Below, one piece after another: positions 1 through 12,179 of a stretch of DNA of 64,000 nt. Position numbers and translations under genes: made by a program. The notes beneath the pieces were generated by a model. The model saw only the letters and a program-made list of their open reading frames with translations. It did not search any database and was not told where the DNA came from. Numbering within the stretch: position 1 is the stretch's first letter; each line of letters starts with the position of its first letter. Origin of the DNA: Adiantum capillus-veneris (lineage: Eukaryota; Streptophyta; Polypodiopsida; Polypodiales; Pteridaceae); NCBI GenBank assembly GCA_014529385.2, contig CM043966.1:101229587-101293586 (forward strand), given 5' to 3'.

Positions 1-298
1 AAGTTCGAGCCTCTACCATGGCTACCCTTGGAAATAGTATGCAACAATATCAATAGTACATGGTTGCCAACATGCTTAATCCAGAGCCAAATTCAACATT
101 TGATGCTTTGGGAGTATCTGTGGAAGGTAGGTAGGTGATGAAATGTTTGTAGAGAATCACTACCATTGCAATGAAGACTGAGCCTCCTGCGATGGCAATA
201 GGATTGGCATCATCTGGCACCACACATACATTATCAAAACATATACCAGCCACACAAAACCACCCTCAACTACAGCCCTACACGAAGAAATCAACAAG

Positions 299-452
299 CT
301 TTCAGAATAGACAAACCCCCTAGGGCATGCTATCCCGACTACAGAATGAAGACACGATAATGCATCATAGACAAACTTTCATAATAGATAGACCCCCTAG
401 GGCTTGCTATCTTGGCCACAGAATGAAGACATGATAATGAAGCATACAAACA
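299..452. repeat. Two tandem copies of a 77-bp unit
   Basis: The first copy begins CTTTCAGAATAGACAAAC at 299 and the second CTTTCATAATAGATAGAC at 376. Both contain the block CCCCCTAGGGC followed by GAATGAAGACA. The copies differ at roughly one base in eight, so the duplication is not recent. No function is visible. Confidence 0.8.
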
Positions 453-1281
453 TCCAAATGGACAAGATACATCCTTGATTTCTTCCTTAGTCTTGCGAGG
501 CTCTAGGATCTCTTAGAGAGGGAGGGGAGGCTATATGGGACATGTATTCAAAGCTAGTGGAACCATCCAATTAATAGTAGCGATGAGCTAGAGATACTAT
601 TGCGCAGGGCAGTGCATATCATGGCCTATAAGATCTTGGTCAAGGAACTCTCGATTCATGAAACGATCTGCAAACGCTTGGGAAGAGATCCACATCATGC
701 AACAAAGCTAGTTGGAGAATCAATCTGCACCATGTGGCCCTACCCACGTATGGAAACCTATTGCTGCAGGGCCCCTACTACCACCCAACTATGCCCCCAA
801 TCTAGACTGCTTCATGGCCAATAATCTTTCCACCATGCCCATCTGCTGCGGAGGACACCAGCCCGACACCATGGCAATTACAGAGGACGCGGGCAACACA
901 ATCAAGGGTTTTCGGATCAGATCTTGGAACTTCTAAAATAACTAGAGGGATTTTTAGTAGGGTCTTCAGGGGAGTTTGGAGCTGGTGATGGAAGTACGGA
1001 TGCAAGGGACCTAGGAAGAAGAAGTAAAAGGATGAAGAACCCTTTGCTGAGGCTAAAGCATTTGGGCAATGAAGAAGTACATAAGAACCCGCGGCCACGA
1101 CCACTACCATGGTTGAATTGGATCTTAACCTCGCACCACCCCTTGTGCTTGCTATAGCGGTTTGCAACAGTAATTCTAGTAGTGGGGCTCCATATTGTGT
1201 ACGTGATGATGGGAGGCTCCATGGAAATGGGAGGCTGCCCTGAGTGGCGATGGATTTTCAGATATGCAGTGATGGCATGCC

Positions 1282-1423
1282 CGCTCCCACTCGTCATATT
1301 TGACGTCCGTCATCTTTGAATTCAAAGCAAAGTTAACTCACATCAAACAATACGCTCCCACTCGTCATATTTGACATCCATAATCTTTGAGTTCAAAGAA
1401 AAGTTAACTCACATCAAACAATA
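1282..1423. repeat. Two tandem copies of a 71-bp unit
   Basis: Units start at 1282 and 1353, both with CGCTCCCACTCGTCATATTT, and end near CATCAAACAATA. There are only a few mismatches between copies. They lie just upstream of the Helitron coding remnant, so they may belong to the Helitron leader, but nothing shows this directly. Confidence 0.85.
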
Positions 1424-1573
1424 TGTGTTCAAAAAAGGTTGGCTCGGCCTCAAGTTTGAATACCAAGACATCAAAGCACGCTTAGTCAGTGTTCTAGAAA
1501 GTCTTTTTTCCTAGGGGTCTGGTTTCCTCCTTGCCAAGATGTAAACCAAAAACACGAGTAGAACTTTCACAAT

Positions 1574-3658
1574 TTGTGGGAGTTTTGGACTAGTTTCTTG
1601 TATATTTTTTCAGTTATTCTTCCCTTTACATTTGTTTGCAACCACCTAATGTTTATTCTCAACCGTCTCAAGGCTAAACTGAGGCAACAAACATTAGATT
1701 CTCAAGTAATGCATCAATTACAACATATGATGCATGTATATAATCCATATGCACGTGTACTTTCTACTATAAGAGACCATCTACCAGTGCACATATCAAT
1801 TTAAGGATGGTTATTGTTGAGACTCGAGCAACCTTTAGACAATATTCTGTTCCAATTGAAAGTGAAATTTCCGCCATCATGCCTGGTCAAGGTGACGACT
1901 TTGATATTGGTCATCGATATATTCAAATCTTTACACATAGTGGGGTTGTTAAGAGAATTTCAAATTTTCACAAGTCATATATGCCATTGATGTATGTTAT
2001 ATTATTCCCAAATGGAGAAGATGGATGGCATATAGGGATTCCTCTTTGTGGAGGAGATACGAGACAAACGATTACTCAACGTGAGTTTTATGTGTTTAGA
2101 CTTCAAGTGCAAGAAGATAGCAACAAATGTCTTCTTCGTGGAGGAAGATTTGCTACAACAATATATAGTAGATTCTTGTAGTAGTATTGAAGAGTGTAGA
2201 TTAGTATGGGTACGTGATCATCATTCAACACTACCTGTTGAAGTGTACCAAGGTCTTGTTGACATGCTTAATGTTCATGATGCTACAAGAAATGTATTTG
2301 GTAGAGATGCAAGAAGAAGACTTGTTTTCGCCTCTTCTTACACTGGAGGTCCAAGATTTATGCATCAAATTTATCAAGATTCAATGGAAATTGTTAGAAG
2401 AATGGGAAAACCTGATTTTTTTATAACCTTCACTTGCAATCCAAAGTAGGATAAGATCACTGATGCATTGCTACCAGGGAAACGTGCTCAAGATCGACCG
2501 GATTTGACTACACGTGTCTTCTATGAAAAATTTAAAGACCTGATGGCATTGCTAACCAAGAGGTCCTTCTTTGGAGTGGTATCTGGATATGTATCTATAA
2601 TTGAATTTCAAAAGAGAGGTCTTCTACATGCTCACATACTTCTAATATTACAAAACTGCTTCAAGCGTGTTGATGTGGCACATTACGATACATTTGTGTG
2701 TGCAGAGCTACCCAATAAAATCATTTTTCTGGATCTATATAATGTGGTATGCCACTCAAATATTTATGGGCCATGTGGTGCATTCAATAGAAATGCTCCT
2801 TGCATGGTGGATGGAAGATGTAAACACCATTATCCTAAACGATTCTCACCTACAACTAGAGTTGATGAGGATGGATATCCTTCTTATATGCGACGCAAAA
2901 ACAGTGGTACTGTAATAGTCAGAGGAAACATACTGGATTGTAGATGGATCGTGCCCTATAATCCCTTTTTGTCCTTGCGATATAAGGCCCACATAAATGT
3001 TGAAGTTTGATCAACAATTACAACTATCAAATACCTTTATAAATATGTGTACAAGGGACATGATAGAGCCATTATGCACTTGTAGGATTCAGAGGGTATC
3101 ATGGATGAGATTAATTGGTACTTGAATACAAGTTATGTATCCGTGTCAGAGGCATGTTGGTGTATCTATGCATATGACATGCATAGTGAGCAACTAGCTG
3201 TACAAAGGTTACAGGTCCATTTGCCTTTACAAAATAATGTGGTCTTCAATGATGGAGACAATATGCAGGATGTGCTAAGATAAGACATAAATCAGATAAC
3301 CACTCTAACAAAATGGTTCAAAACTAATGAAATGCATGAAGATGCAAGATCATTAGTATATGGTGATTTTCCATGCGAGTGGATTTGGAAAGCAGGGAGC
3401 AAGAAATGGAAAAGAAGGCAAAGAAGAAATGTTATTGGACATATGTACAACATTTGTCCTAGTGCTGGTGAAAATTATTATTTAAGTATGTTATTGAAAT
3501 TTTGCAAGGGATGTAGATCTTTTGAGGAGCTGCGTACTCTTGATGGATATGTATACTCTTCGTTCAAAGAGGCCTGCCTTGCTCGAGGACTGCTGGAAAG
3601 TGATGAGGAGTGGAGTGCATGCTTGAGAGAAGCTGCATTTCAACAGGTGCTTAATTAA
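1574..3658 (+). pseudogene. Helitron Rep (HUH/Y2 endonuclease) half
   Basis: The Helitron N-terminal region is seen as YNPYARVLSTIRD near 1735-1780 and MPLMYVILFPNGEDGW near 1980-2030. The Rep domain follows. The HUH motif reads GLLHAHILL at about 2620-2646, and the two-tyrosine motif reads KYLYKYVYKGHD at about 3029-3064, with both Tyr positions present. In established Helitrons these residues bind metal and nick or join single-stranded DNA. Frameshifts lie near 1805 and 2090. In-frame stops are at 2447, 3008, 3083 and 3281. After 3658 the homologous sequence continues in another frame into the helicase half, so both halves were once one protein. Confidence 0.9.
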
Positions 3659-5408
3659 GAAATTTATTTGTGATTATTTTAATATTTTGTGCTCCATTGC
3701 ATCCTAGAGAACTTTGGGATAGATTTTCCAGCGAACTTTCTGAAGACTATGCTCATTGCCACATGCAATTGGGGTCAACTCATGCAAATGACTTGGCATT
3801 GTTGAACATTGAGGAGATCTTGTAGCAATATGGAAAGCATCTACATGACTTTGAAGGCATGCCTATGCCAAACATATCAGTATCAATAAGCAAAAATAAT
3901 GGATTTTTGGACGAAGAGATGGCATTTGACGTGTCAGAACAAGCATCATTAAGTGCCCGCATGGAAAAGACCTTAAATGATAGTAAAAAAAGAGCCTATG
4001 ACACTATATTGGATGCAGTTCATGATGGTAATGGTGGAGTTTTGTTTTTGGATGGTCTTGGTGGATCAGGTAAAACATATCTTTATAATGCTTTACTCTC
4101 GCTTTTACATGGTGAAGGTTTTGTGGCTTTGGCATGTACATCCTCAAGTATAGCATCTCTCTTGCTATCTAAAGGTCAAATTGCTCACTCACGATTTAAT
4201 AAATCACTCAATTTGAATGCTTCCAACACATATAATATTAGCGTAAATAGTCCTCAGGAAAAGGTTATAAGGCTTCCATGGTTGATAATATGGGATGAGG
4301 CACCAATGACACATTGTTATGCATTTGAGGCACTAGATAGGACTCTATGTGATATAATGCACAATCAAAATACCTTTGGTGGAAAAGTGATATTGTTTGG
4401 AGGAGATTTTAGACAAATACTACCAATCATAGTCAAAGGATCACGAGAAGATACTGTTGATGCAACATTGTGCCGATCAAGGCTTTGGTCACATGTAAAA
4501 TAGCACTCTTTGACTCAAAATATGCGTGTACTTCAAGGTCAAGCTATTATAGCTGCGAGCGAGAATTTCGCCAATGGATTTTGAATATTGGAAATGGTTA
4601 TATAGAGTGAAATCAACACAATCAGGAAGTGACATTGCCTGAGCAGATGCTATTAGTGAACAATGGATTGCAAGATTTGATATCTTGGGTTTATAGAGGG
4701 GTAAATGTAAATATTGATCATGTCAAATTTTTAAAGGATCCTGCTATTCTTGCACCTCGCAATCAAGAGGTTGATGAGATAAATGAGTGTGCTTTGCATT
4801 TGTTTCCGGGAAGCCCAATGGAATATCGTAGTGCAGACTCTATGGTATCTACCTCAAATGGGAATTTCCCCCTCTACACAACAGAATACCTCAATAGCTT
4901 GAATTTTGGTGGTGGTTTTCCTCCTCATCGATTGGTGTTGAAGCACAATGCACCTATTATGTTGCTTAGAAATTTGGACCCTTGATGAAGCTTATGTCAT
5001 GGGACTAGATTGATTTGCAAAAACTTCCATTCAAAGGTCATAGAATCACAGGTAATTACAGGTGATAATTGTGGTGATAGAGTATTTCTCCCAAGAATTA
5101 CATTTATTCCACCTTCACACCAACTTCCTTTTGACATGAGGCGACGACAATTTCCTGTATGCTTGGCCTTTGGGATGACAATAACCAAGGCTCAAGGGAA
5201 GAATCTCAATGTATTGGGCCTTTACTTGCATACACCTGTGTTTTCGCATGGACAATTATATGTTTCTTTGTCACGAGTAAGATCATATAGAGATTTGAAA
5301 GTGCATTTAAGGAATGATGCAAGAATGCAAGTGGATGGTGATCCAAGACATAGGTTTGATGTTACTCAAAATATTGTATACAAGGAGGTTTTACAGATGT
5401 TAATGTAG
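3659..5408 (+). pseudogene. Helitron PIF1-family helicase half
   Basis: A linker (about 3670-3860) leads into a superfamily 1B helicase. Walker A is GLGGSGKT near 4051-4074, Walker B is IIWDEAPM near 4285-4308, and motif III is GGDFRQ near 4399-4416. Downstream, NMRV, ICKNF, a motif V region ITKAQGKNLNV and motif VI YVSLSRVRS are all recognisable. The protein would unwind DNA during rolling-circle transposition. Breaks include a stop at 3823, a stop at 4501, shifts around 4550-4620 and stops near 4983. The catalytic motifs themselves are undamaged, so decay is by frame disruption. Confidence 0.9.
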
Positions 5409-6689
5409 ACTACAATGGCGTGAATTGCAAGCACATGTATTCCTGCATGGGCATGTATAATGTTTCATTGAGGTGCTTCAAATGATTAGACAAGCATGTA
5501 TCTATACAATTGCAATTGGTAATGAGTTTAGAGATGAATCAAACTCTACTAAAAAAATATTGTAGATAAGGAATTTTCCATAGAAAGTAACGTCATGCAG
5601 ATTACACTGAGGTGAACAACGATAGTTTTGTATGGAAAGGTATACATTGCTCAAATAGCAATGAAATTGTGGAAATATTTGAAGGTCCATGTAATTGAAA
5701 TGAAAGTAAGTAATCATGTAGACATGTATCAATTATTATCCAAAAGTTATATATATAATGGTTGTATAAATGGACACTTAGTGTACTTTTGTCTTTCTAT
5801 ATGTTTTTGGCTTCTATATAAATGTGATTTGATGTTAGGGTTATGTGTATGAACATTGATTTTATTAAGAACTTTTTAAAATGTAGAAATGGATTTTGAA
5901 GAGAAATATTTAAAACTTTTACAAGGTTTATGAAAAATAAAAGTACATGAAGAGATGTTACATAACATTGGAAATCATTTATCTTTTGCATATACAAATT
6001 ATTTATGATCCTTTGCCTAAGTGAAGTCATACATGATGTGAAATTTGTATGATAGCAAGAATGCACTAATCTATCAAATTTCAATGATTAAAAAGATTAA
6101 GTAGTTGGTACATAAAATAGTATACGCAAGAAAATTCCATTGAGGGTAAAATTGTATACAAGAGGGTAATATGCATGTCCAATAGCTATGCATAGTTTAT
6201 AGCTATTAAAATAAAAAGATTGGATAATGAATGAGGTTGGTATGTCATTTTTGTTTTCTTTGCATATAAATGTTAACATACCTCTATGGACACACAAGTA
6301 TGTTTAACTACGTAAATGATATAGGTATATCTCAATTGCACTAAGGAAGACATGTCATGTTCAAATTCAAGGTAGCACTGTTTTTGACACTTGAATGAAT
6401 TCAATGTCAACTTAAGGTAGTTGTCGTTACAAGGACTAGAAAGAATGATCCAATTGATTGAGTTCATTTTAATGTTATTATAATTATAACTGGACTTTTT
6501 TTTCCTTCTTTGTGTTTTTTCTTTTTAGGTCATTGTTGGGGATATAAAGATTGGCTTTATAATGGACATAACATATCAAGAGGCATATGCAATTCCAGGT
6601 TAATTTTGAATGATGTCTGATGTCAATCAAAAATATATTTTTGTATTATTATGTTTAAAAAATTATCTAACTTTTATTAAAAAAGCTTT
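5409..6689. other. AT-rich non-genic stretch
   Basis: No coding homology is visible on either strand. A pyrimidine tract ending in TTTTTAGGT near 6500-6530 resembles a plant 3' splice site. It could be the 3' portion of the Helitron or host spacer. Short ORFs here have no recognisable motifs. Confidence 0.4.
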
Positions 6690-7478
6690 AAACACAACAG
6701 TCATCAATAAGATCTTTCACAAACTTGTCAAGAAAGGGAGAGAACACCTTATTGATGCTCTTTTGGGACCACACATAGCCATTAATAAGACCAAAAGGAA
6801 GCACAAAATAATAAAAGAATCACCATGGTGTGAGAAATGTGTTCTTGTTTTGATCTTCTAAAGCCAAGCTGAGATGAAAATATCCAAAGAATCCATCACA
6901 TACACTATGCCTCTCATGCCCTGCAATAGAATCAAACATACCGTCTATGAAAGGAAGAGGGTATGGATCTCTCTTAATGGCTGCGTTTAAAGGCTTAAAA
7001 TAAACACAAATTCTCCACTTTCCATCATTCTTGGGTGTGACAACAATAGGACTCACCCATTCTGTAGTACTGCATATGAAACCTGCTTTGAGAAGCTTGT
7101 CTACCTCCTCCTTTAAAGCATTAAGTTGTACATGTCCCATTCTCCTTAGCTTTCGACATACAAATTGAGCTCCTTCCTTGATTCTAATGTGCATTTCCTC
7201 TCCTTTTACGCCTCTAATCTCCTCATAAGAAGGGATAAATAAATTGAAAAATTATTGTATCATATGTAGGTACTCACCCTTCTCATGATTAGTCAAGTCC
7301 GGAGACGACATACCTTGTATCAGCTCCTATTTGACATTAGGTTGAACTTTGGGCTACATCACATCTTCAACTTTCTCATAAGGACCAAAGATATTCTCAT
7401 TATCCATAAGGCCAAAAAATATTTGTTTCTCATCATGCTCTTCTTCAAGAAACAAGGAGGAAACATCCAGATCCATTA
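6690..7478 (-). pseudogene. Ty3/gypsy element E, reverse transcriptase fragment
   Basis: Read on the minus strand, this is the protease-RT linker and N-terminal two-thirds of a Ty3/gypsy reverse transcriptase. Recognisable motifs in order are SYEEIRGVKGEE, EGAQFVCRKLRRMG, EWVSPIVVTPKNDGKWRIC, YPLPFIDGMFD, VCDGFFGYFHLSLALEDQ and TFLTPW; then, past a stop, LPFGL and a decayed YxDD box reading LIDD near 6700. The open part is 7194-6820. Upstream stops lie in the linker. Homology fades below about 6690, so RNase H and integrase are lost. It is the downstream continuation of 12179-11337, separated by the 7479-11336 insertion. Confidence 0.85.
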
Positions 7479-7509
7479 GGAAGAGAATGGGGTCTAGGAG
7501 GGCCTCTTT
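7479..7509. repeat. Left terminal inverted repeat
   Basis: GAAGAGAATGGGGTC... at 7480-7509 is the exact reverse complement of 11307-11336, with one extra G at 7479. The preceding TTA (7476-7478) is the target duplication. Confidence 0.8.
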
Positions 7510-7986
7510 GTAAGGTCTCCACCTTTCTAGTTGTAAGAAAATGAACTCTAAGCTTTAGGAGAAGCATATGAGTACAAACAGGTAAACATTATCTCAAAAT
7601 CAATTAAAATTGGTATTTTTAAAATCTAAAGCACATCAAACACATAGCTAGGAACTTTCAGAACTGAATTTGGGTAGAAACTGACACCGCTATCCTCTCT
7701 AAAAGATGCACTGCCACTTTAAATTATAAAAATAATTGTATGGTTTTAAATAATCATCAAAGCTAAATACTTTACCTTAATCTCCCATATATTTTATAGA
7801 TATTTACCAATTAAGCATAAAATAGGTCAAAATTTAGCAGGTTTGATTTTTAAAGCTTCCAGGTGTTGAGAGGGGTGATCACTAGCCTGCCAGGGATAGG
7901 AGTAGTAGCAAGGGGTGCTGGGAGATCTGTAGGGATGCCTTGGGATGCAAGCTACTGCCATTTCCAGCCTTTGAGTGCCAAAAACC

Positions 7987-7994
7987 TATAAATA
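7987..7994 (+). promoter_or_regulatory. TATA-box-like motif inside the TIR element
   Basis: TATAAATA in the context CCTATAAATAGGACC is a strong plant TATA match. About 1.6 kb downstream, a short frame from 9585 (MAPKRT, stop, then Ser/Pro/Asn-rich codons) faintly resembles a retrotransposon gag N-terminus. A captured promoter or leader is possible; transcription is not shown. Confidence 0.3.
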
Positions 7995-8528
7995 GGACCC
8001 CCTTGCTTCACAATTTCACTTAAGACTCAGAGACCTGGCCATTTCTCTCTCACATAGAGAGAAACTCTACTAAAAAATCACTAAAGAGCAAAAACTCTGG
8101 CTAATTATCAATGTTAATTAGCCTAATCCCTTTTTAAATAGTAAAATTATATTAAATTATCTCTATTTTCTTAATTAATCTAATTAATTAAGAAGACTAA
8201 ACCTCTTTATATTATAAATTAAGCTAATTAATTATTAAATCATATTAGGTTTGACATTAATCGTTTTAGTCTTGAATCAAGGGTAATTATACTAATTGAT
8301 CTTAGATTAGGACAAGATAATTATTAGAGCTTGATTAGGTTGTTAAGAAGCTAGGAAAATTATATCATAAATTTCTAATTAGTTTTTGTCGTTAGTTAGG
8401 AAAAAATTAGCTGTTTTTAATCAAGAAAGTAATGGGAAACCTACTTAATTAACTAAAATATTCCTAAGTTAACTATCAAAGATAAGAAACACTATTAGAA
8501 ACACGAGGTAATTATCTCATTAACAAAA

Positions 8529-9060
8529 GATTAATCTAAGTATTTAATCAAGCTAAAACTATCTATTTTTATCCACAAATTAAACTAGCTTAGATGACTA
8601 TTTTCTATTTATCAAAGCTAGTATACATTATAAGTAAGCCTTCATAATTAGCTTATGGTCAAAAAGCTAATCTAGCTATTTAATTAAGCCAAAATATACT
8701 CATTTTAGTTAAAAATAAAAGGGAAAAGTTAACTAATCAAGTTAGATAGTTATAAAATATTTATCAGAGTTAGTATACACCACAAGTAAGCAGTAATGAT
8801 TATGATATGGTTAGAAAGTTAATCTAGCCATTCAATTAAGTCAAAACTAATTGATTTTAGCTGAAAATAAATAGGAGAAATTATCTAATCATGTTAGATA
8901 GTTATAGTATATTTATCAAAGTTAGTATACATATAAATAAGTTGTGATAATTAGCTTATGTCAGAAAGTTAATTTAGCTATTTAACTAAGCCAAAACAAA
9001 CTAATTTTAGCTAAATATAAAAAAAGAAAATAAATAAATAACTTGAATAATTACAAAGTA
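8529..9060. repeat. Diverged ~150-bp AT-rich tandem repeat
   Basis: The landmark (A/G)TTAATCTAG-N-TATTTAATTAAG, with variants, recurs at about 8529, 8666, 8818 and 8968, followed each time by CCAAAA or CTAAAA and, further on, TTAGTATACA. Spacing is 137, 152 and 150 bp. The copies are old and imperfect. Confidence 0.6.
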
Positions 9061-11306
9061 ATTTCTAGAGATATTAAATATTATTATCAACTTGTGTTAA
9101 TTATAACATAATTAGTTTATTAGTTTAAGTAATTATAATAGATCAAAATTTCTATTTTATATAAAAATTAATTAGGATAAATAGAAAATATTGTTAAGAG
9201 TCTCTAGGAGAATTACTATAAGTATAAACCATTGAGATGAAGTTGAGAAAATCCAATCTTTAAGAGATAATGAATACAATAAATATTAAGCAAAAAATAA
9301 GCAGATTTGAAGCTTAATAAACATAGGAAAATTATAAAAAAGATGCAAAAATTTATAAGAAAATTCATGGAGCTTGGAAAACCCTTAAGAAAGTTGTGAT
9401 AAACTTATCTTACCCCTATATAAGCAAATAAGAAATTACTAGGTCAAGAAATTACCATCTAGGACTACAAATTTAACCTTAGTTGGGTTAAAAAGAGGAG
9501 TTAGATTGAATACGAAGTTTAAGTCAAGCTTTTGGATGATTTACTTAATAAATAGACGTATTTTTCTAATAAGGATAAGAAGTCATGGCACCAAAAAGGA
9601 CATGAGCCAATCCTCAATCGAATGATGAGGGTAGTATTCCTAAAACAGCTAGAGCGTCGCACAACAACGAGGGTGGGCCTAGTAGTAGGCCCACTAATGA
9701 GAGTATTCAGGCCCCAACACTGCAACAAATGCCCAACTAGTCCCAGGTGGGTCTTCATGATAATTTAAGTTTTGAATAATTCAAATTCTTCTTTAAGTAA
9801 TAACATTGCATACGTAAAAGAGAGAGTAAGGAATTAGGAAATGTGAAATTGACTTAAAAATGGAAGGCATCTTCCAAGGAACCAACGTAAACTTGTTGTA
9901 AATCAAGAAAGTTTTTTTGGGTTAACTCTGGTTGAATTAGGAAAGATATGATTGATCGTACTTAAGTTAGTTTGTCTCAAGGCACCTCCAACTCCTTGGT
10001 ATGTTTTGATGAATAATGATGGCTTTACAGGCATCATTATCACAGATAAGTCAGTTACCCCCATGAACGATGATTTTCTACTTCGTGTCATGTCTTGATG
10101 TTTCTACATAAGTTAGGATATCATTTTTATCCTAGGGGAGCCGCTCGGTTGTATGGGAAAATGGTTTGGTGTATGGGTACCTCCCACTTTGGGTGATGGG
10201 TTTCCATGTTGGATTATGAATAATGAATAGGTGCCGATTTTTTTCACCCTTAGGTGGTCTTGAGACAAGAAGAGTACTGGTCATGGTTATTATGGTCAAT
10301 TTTTTTGATTGATAGTACCTTTTCTTAAGAATAAAGATGTTTGTTTTCTAAAAGACTATTTTCAATGCTGATTCCATGACTTGTCTTAATGAATGACTAT
10401 GCGAAAAAGTTAAAAAATGAATCCATTATTTTAAATGTTAAAACGATGTGATAGTAACTAAGAAACAAAATAATTATGTGGAGTGCAGGGTGGTAAGTGG
10501 GGATTGACTAAGGTTGTCAATCATGGATGGGTGGACGTGATTAGTCAGGTTCCTATCCATCCCCGTGCACTAAAAACATTTAGAAAACTTCTCCAATTGG
10601 AAGAGGAGTTTACCAGTGGTTGTGCCCTCACATCTGTTAGGGGGAAAAGAAGTGCTGGTTGAGAATATCTTAGCTCAAATTGTGGAAGTTATAGGACTGA
10701 AACAGTCTTAGATTTTTAAGATGTTGTCCCGTTTTGCTATGAGACTGGACTAGGTCTTCTTCTAGGGCTATAGACCCAAGCTATTGTCAACGGTAAGGGA
10801 CTATTACTTGGACCCTTCTTACTCAGAGACTGACTTTTCATAGGCCTAGAGACCTGTCAAGGACCCCATCCCAATCTTGGTATTGGTTGGTTGGGGATTT
10901 CACACTCTTTATTTGGTAGTTTAAGGGAGTCAAACTTCTAGTGTTAAGAAAGCAACCAAAGAGAATTTTTTGAATTTAAACATGTTGAAAATGGCTAGTT
11001 TGTTGTAATTCAAATTTCCCTCGCAAAATGAAATTTAAAATCTAATGGGCAAAACTATATCATCTAACATATCTATGGAAAGATCTTGGTGAGTAGATTA
11101 TAGATCCATAATCTCTACTCAAATCGGATATTGTATGTAGGAGTTATGGAAGGCCGAAAATCATAAAGTTATCCACCCTCTTTTTTGGGGGGAAGGTGCA
11201 TCCTTTGACCACTCTTACACCTCTCTTACACACCCACCATTTTTTCACACATGGCATGTATCTATTCGTCAAAATTTTAATCACCTCCATAATCTCATGG
11301 AAAAAT
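9061..11306. other. Interior of the TIR element, no recognisable gene
   Basis: The stretch is AT-rich up to about 9500 and more balanced after that. Apart from the gag-like short frame at 9585 I see no coding homology. The part at 10140-10900 (for example CTAGGGGAGCCGCTCGG) resembles retrotransposon leader sequence in texture only. Confidence 0.35.
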
Positions 11307-11336
11307 AAAGAGGCCCTCCTAGACCCCATTCTCTTC
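11307..11336. repeat. Right terminal inverted repeat
   Basis: This is the perfect 30-bp reverse complement of 7480-7509, ending CCATTCTCTTC and followed by the TTA target duplication at 11337-11339. Confidence 0.8.
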
Positions 11337-12179
11337 TTAATGCACTATCGCTGCTATCTTCCACCTCACTGCCATCATCCCCATTACCTTATTATTCACT
11401 TGAGTACTTTTCTTCATCACTTTTCTTATCAAAATCAGAATCCAAATATTGCTTGCTAGCCATGTCAAACCTCTTCTTATCACCCCTTCTATTGTAGAGA
11501 GTGATGGTACCATGTCCCCAATCATGTACAACTTTGGTTACCTGTAACCACGGTCACCACGGTCTTCCATGGACAAGAGGGAAATCACAAATACTCGTGG
11601 GTATAACATGACAATTGACCATCACTTTATTATCAAATACATCCACCTCCAAGTCCTTTATAACGCCCAAGCACTTCACCCTTGATTGGTTGGCAAGATT
11701 TATGCAAAAACCTGAATTCTTCACCACGTTGAGTCCCAACTTTGATGCAAAATCTTGAGTAATAATGAATATGTCATGTGCACTCCATCAATTTAATCCT
11801 CTCCAATGCACTTCCTCTTATGCCATGCATCCATAGTAGGGCATATATCAGGTATCTCATTCAAAGATGGGACTCTCACAGACCCCCTTATAGGTTCCTT
11901 CTTCATGGGGTTGACTACATACTTCAATTGCCTCTTTAACTTAGGATACAATTCCATGAGTTTCCCAAAGGTACCATCAGCCTTTCTACTCACCAAATCA
12001 GCCCTTGGATTATAATTTGGTTGTCATTCTCCAAAAGAAAAGTCGTATAAGGAAAGTCTCATGCACTATAATGTTGCATGGGTTTTCTCTTCCTCTTCTC
12101 TTTATTTGAACATGTTTCACCATGTTTCCTTGAGACTTGAGTCACTCATGTCATGATCTCTTGTAACCCTCTTACCTAC
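11337..12179 (-). pseudogene. Ty3/gypsy element E, protease region
   Basis: On the minus strand this is the gag-pol linker and retropepsin-like protease of element E. SRKADGTFGKLMELYPKLKR lies near 11993-11934, the C-terminal protease half includes SRVKCLGVIKDLEVDVFDN and ends FPLVHGRPW near 11554, and an acidic Ser/Asp-rich tail follows to 11340. The same order (protease, LGRPW, acidic tail, RT) occurs in elements A, C and D. Stops and shifts break it and the N-terminal DGG-type active site is not clearly legible. The frame continues upstream across element C into 42398-42640 and downstream across the TIR element into the RT piece. Confidence 0.8.

Larger units (their letters stand above)
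1..1573. other. Non-genic left flank
   Basis: I recognise no gene here. It contains two short tandem duplications, listed separately. A minus-strand 67-codon frame at 253-50 encodes one hydrophobic stretch (VFIAMVVILY) that could be a membrane segment, but it has no recognisable family and no supporting context. Overlapping frames at 600-1300 on both strands look like chance ORFs. The stretch may belong to the Helitron that follows or to its insertion site; I could not find a Helitron 5' end. Confidence 0.4.
1574..5408 (+). mobile_element. Helitron, degraded autonomous coding core
   Basis: The region encodes, in order, a Helitron N-terminal region, a HUH/Y2 replication-initiator domain and a PIF1-type helicase, the diagnostic arrangement of plant autonomous Helitrons (rolling-circle transposons). 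The reading frame is broken by many stops and shifts, so this copy cannot make protein. I could not locate the expected 5' TC and 3' hairpin-CTRR ends, so the limits given are those of the coding remnant. The protein-like sequence ends at 5408, matching the usual C-terminus. Confidence 0.9.
7479..11336. mobile_element. 3.86-kb TIR DNA transposon with TTA duplication, no transposase
   Basis: The ends are a 30-bp perfect inverted repeat: GAAGAGAATGGGGTC... from 7480 inward and its reverse complement ending at 11336. The direct repeat TTA flanks the element at 7476-7478 and 11337-11339. With the insertion and one TTA left out, the minus-strand gypsy frame of element E runs in phase across the junction (...DSAL then MDLDVSS...). 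That independently fixes the boundaries. A TTA/TAA duplication is typical of the PIF/Harbinger superfamily, but no transposase or Myb-like ORF is visible, so classification is inference and the element is probably non-autonomous. The interior is very AT-rich with a diverged ~150-bp repeat. Confidence 0.75.

Noticed and set aside
50-253. Minus-strand 67-codon frame with one hydrophobic segment
   Set aside because: No family match, no conserved start context and no neighbouring exons; kept only as a note in the flank entry.
6480-6540. Possible Helitron 3' end or intron acceptor
   Set aside because: No hairpin followed by CTRR could be seen and the splice-like motif has no flanking exon homology.
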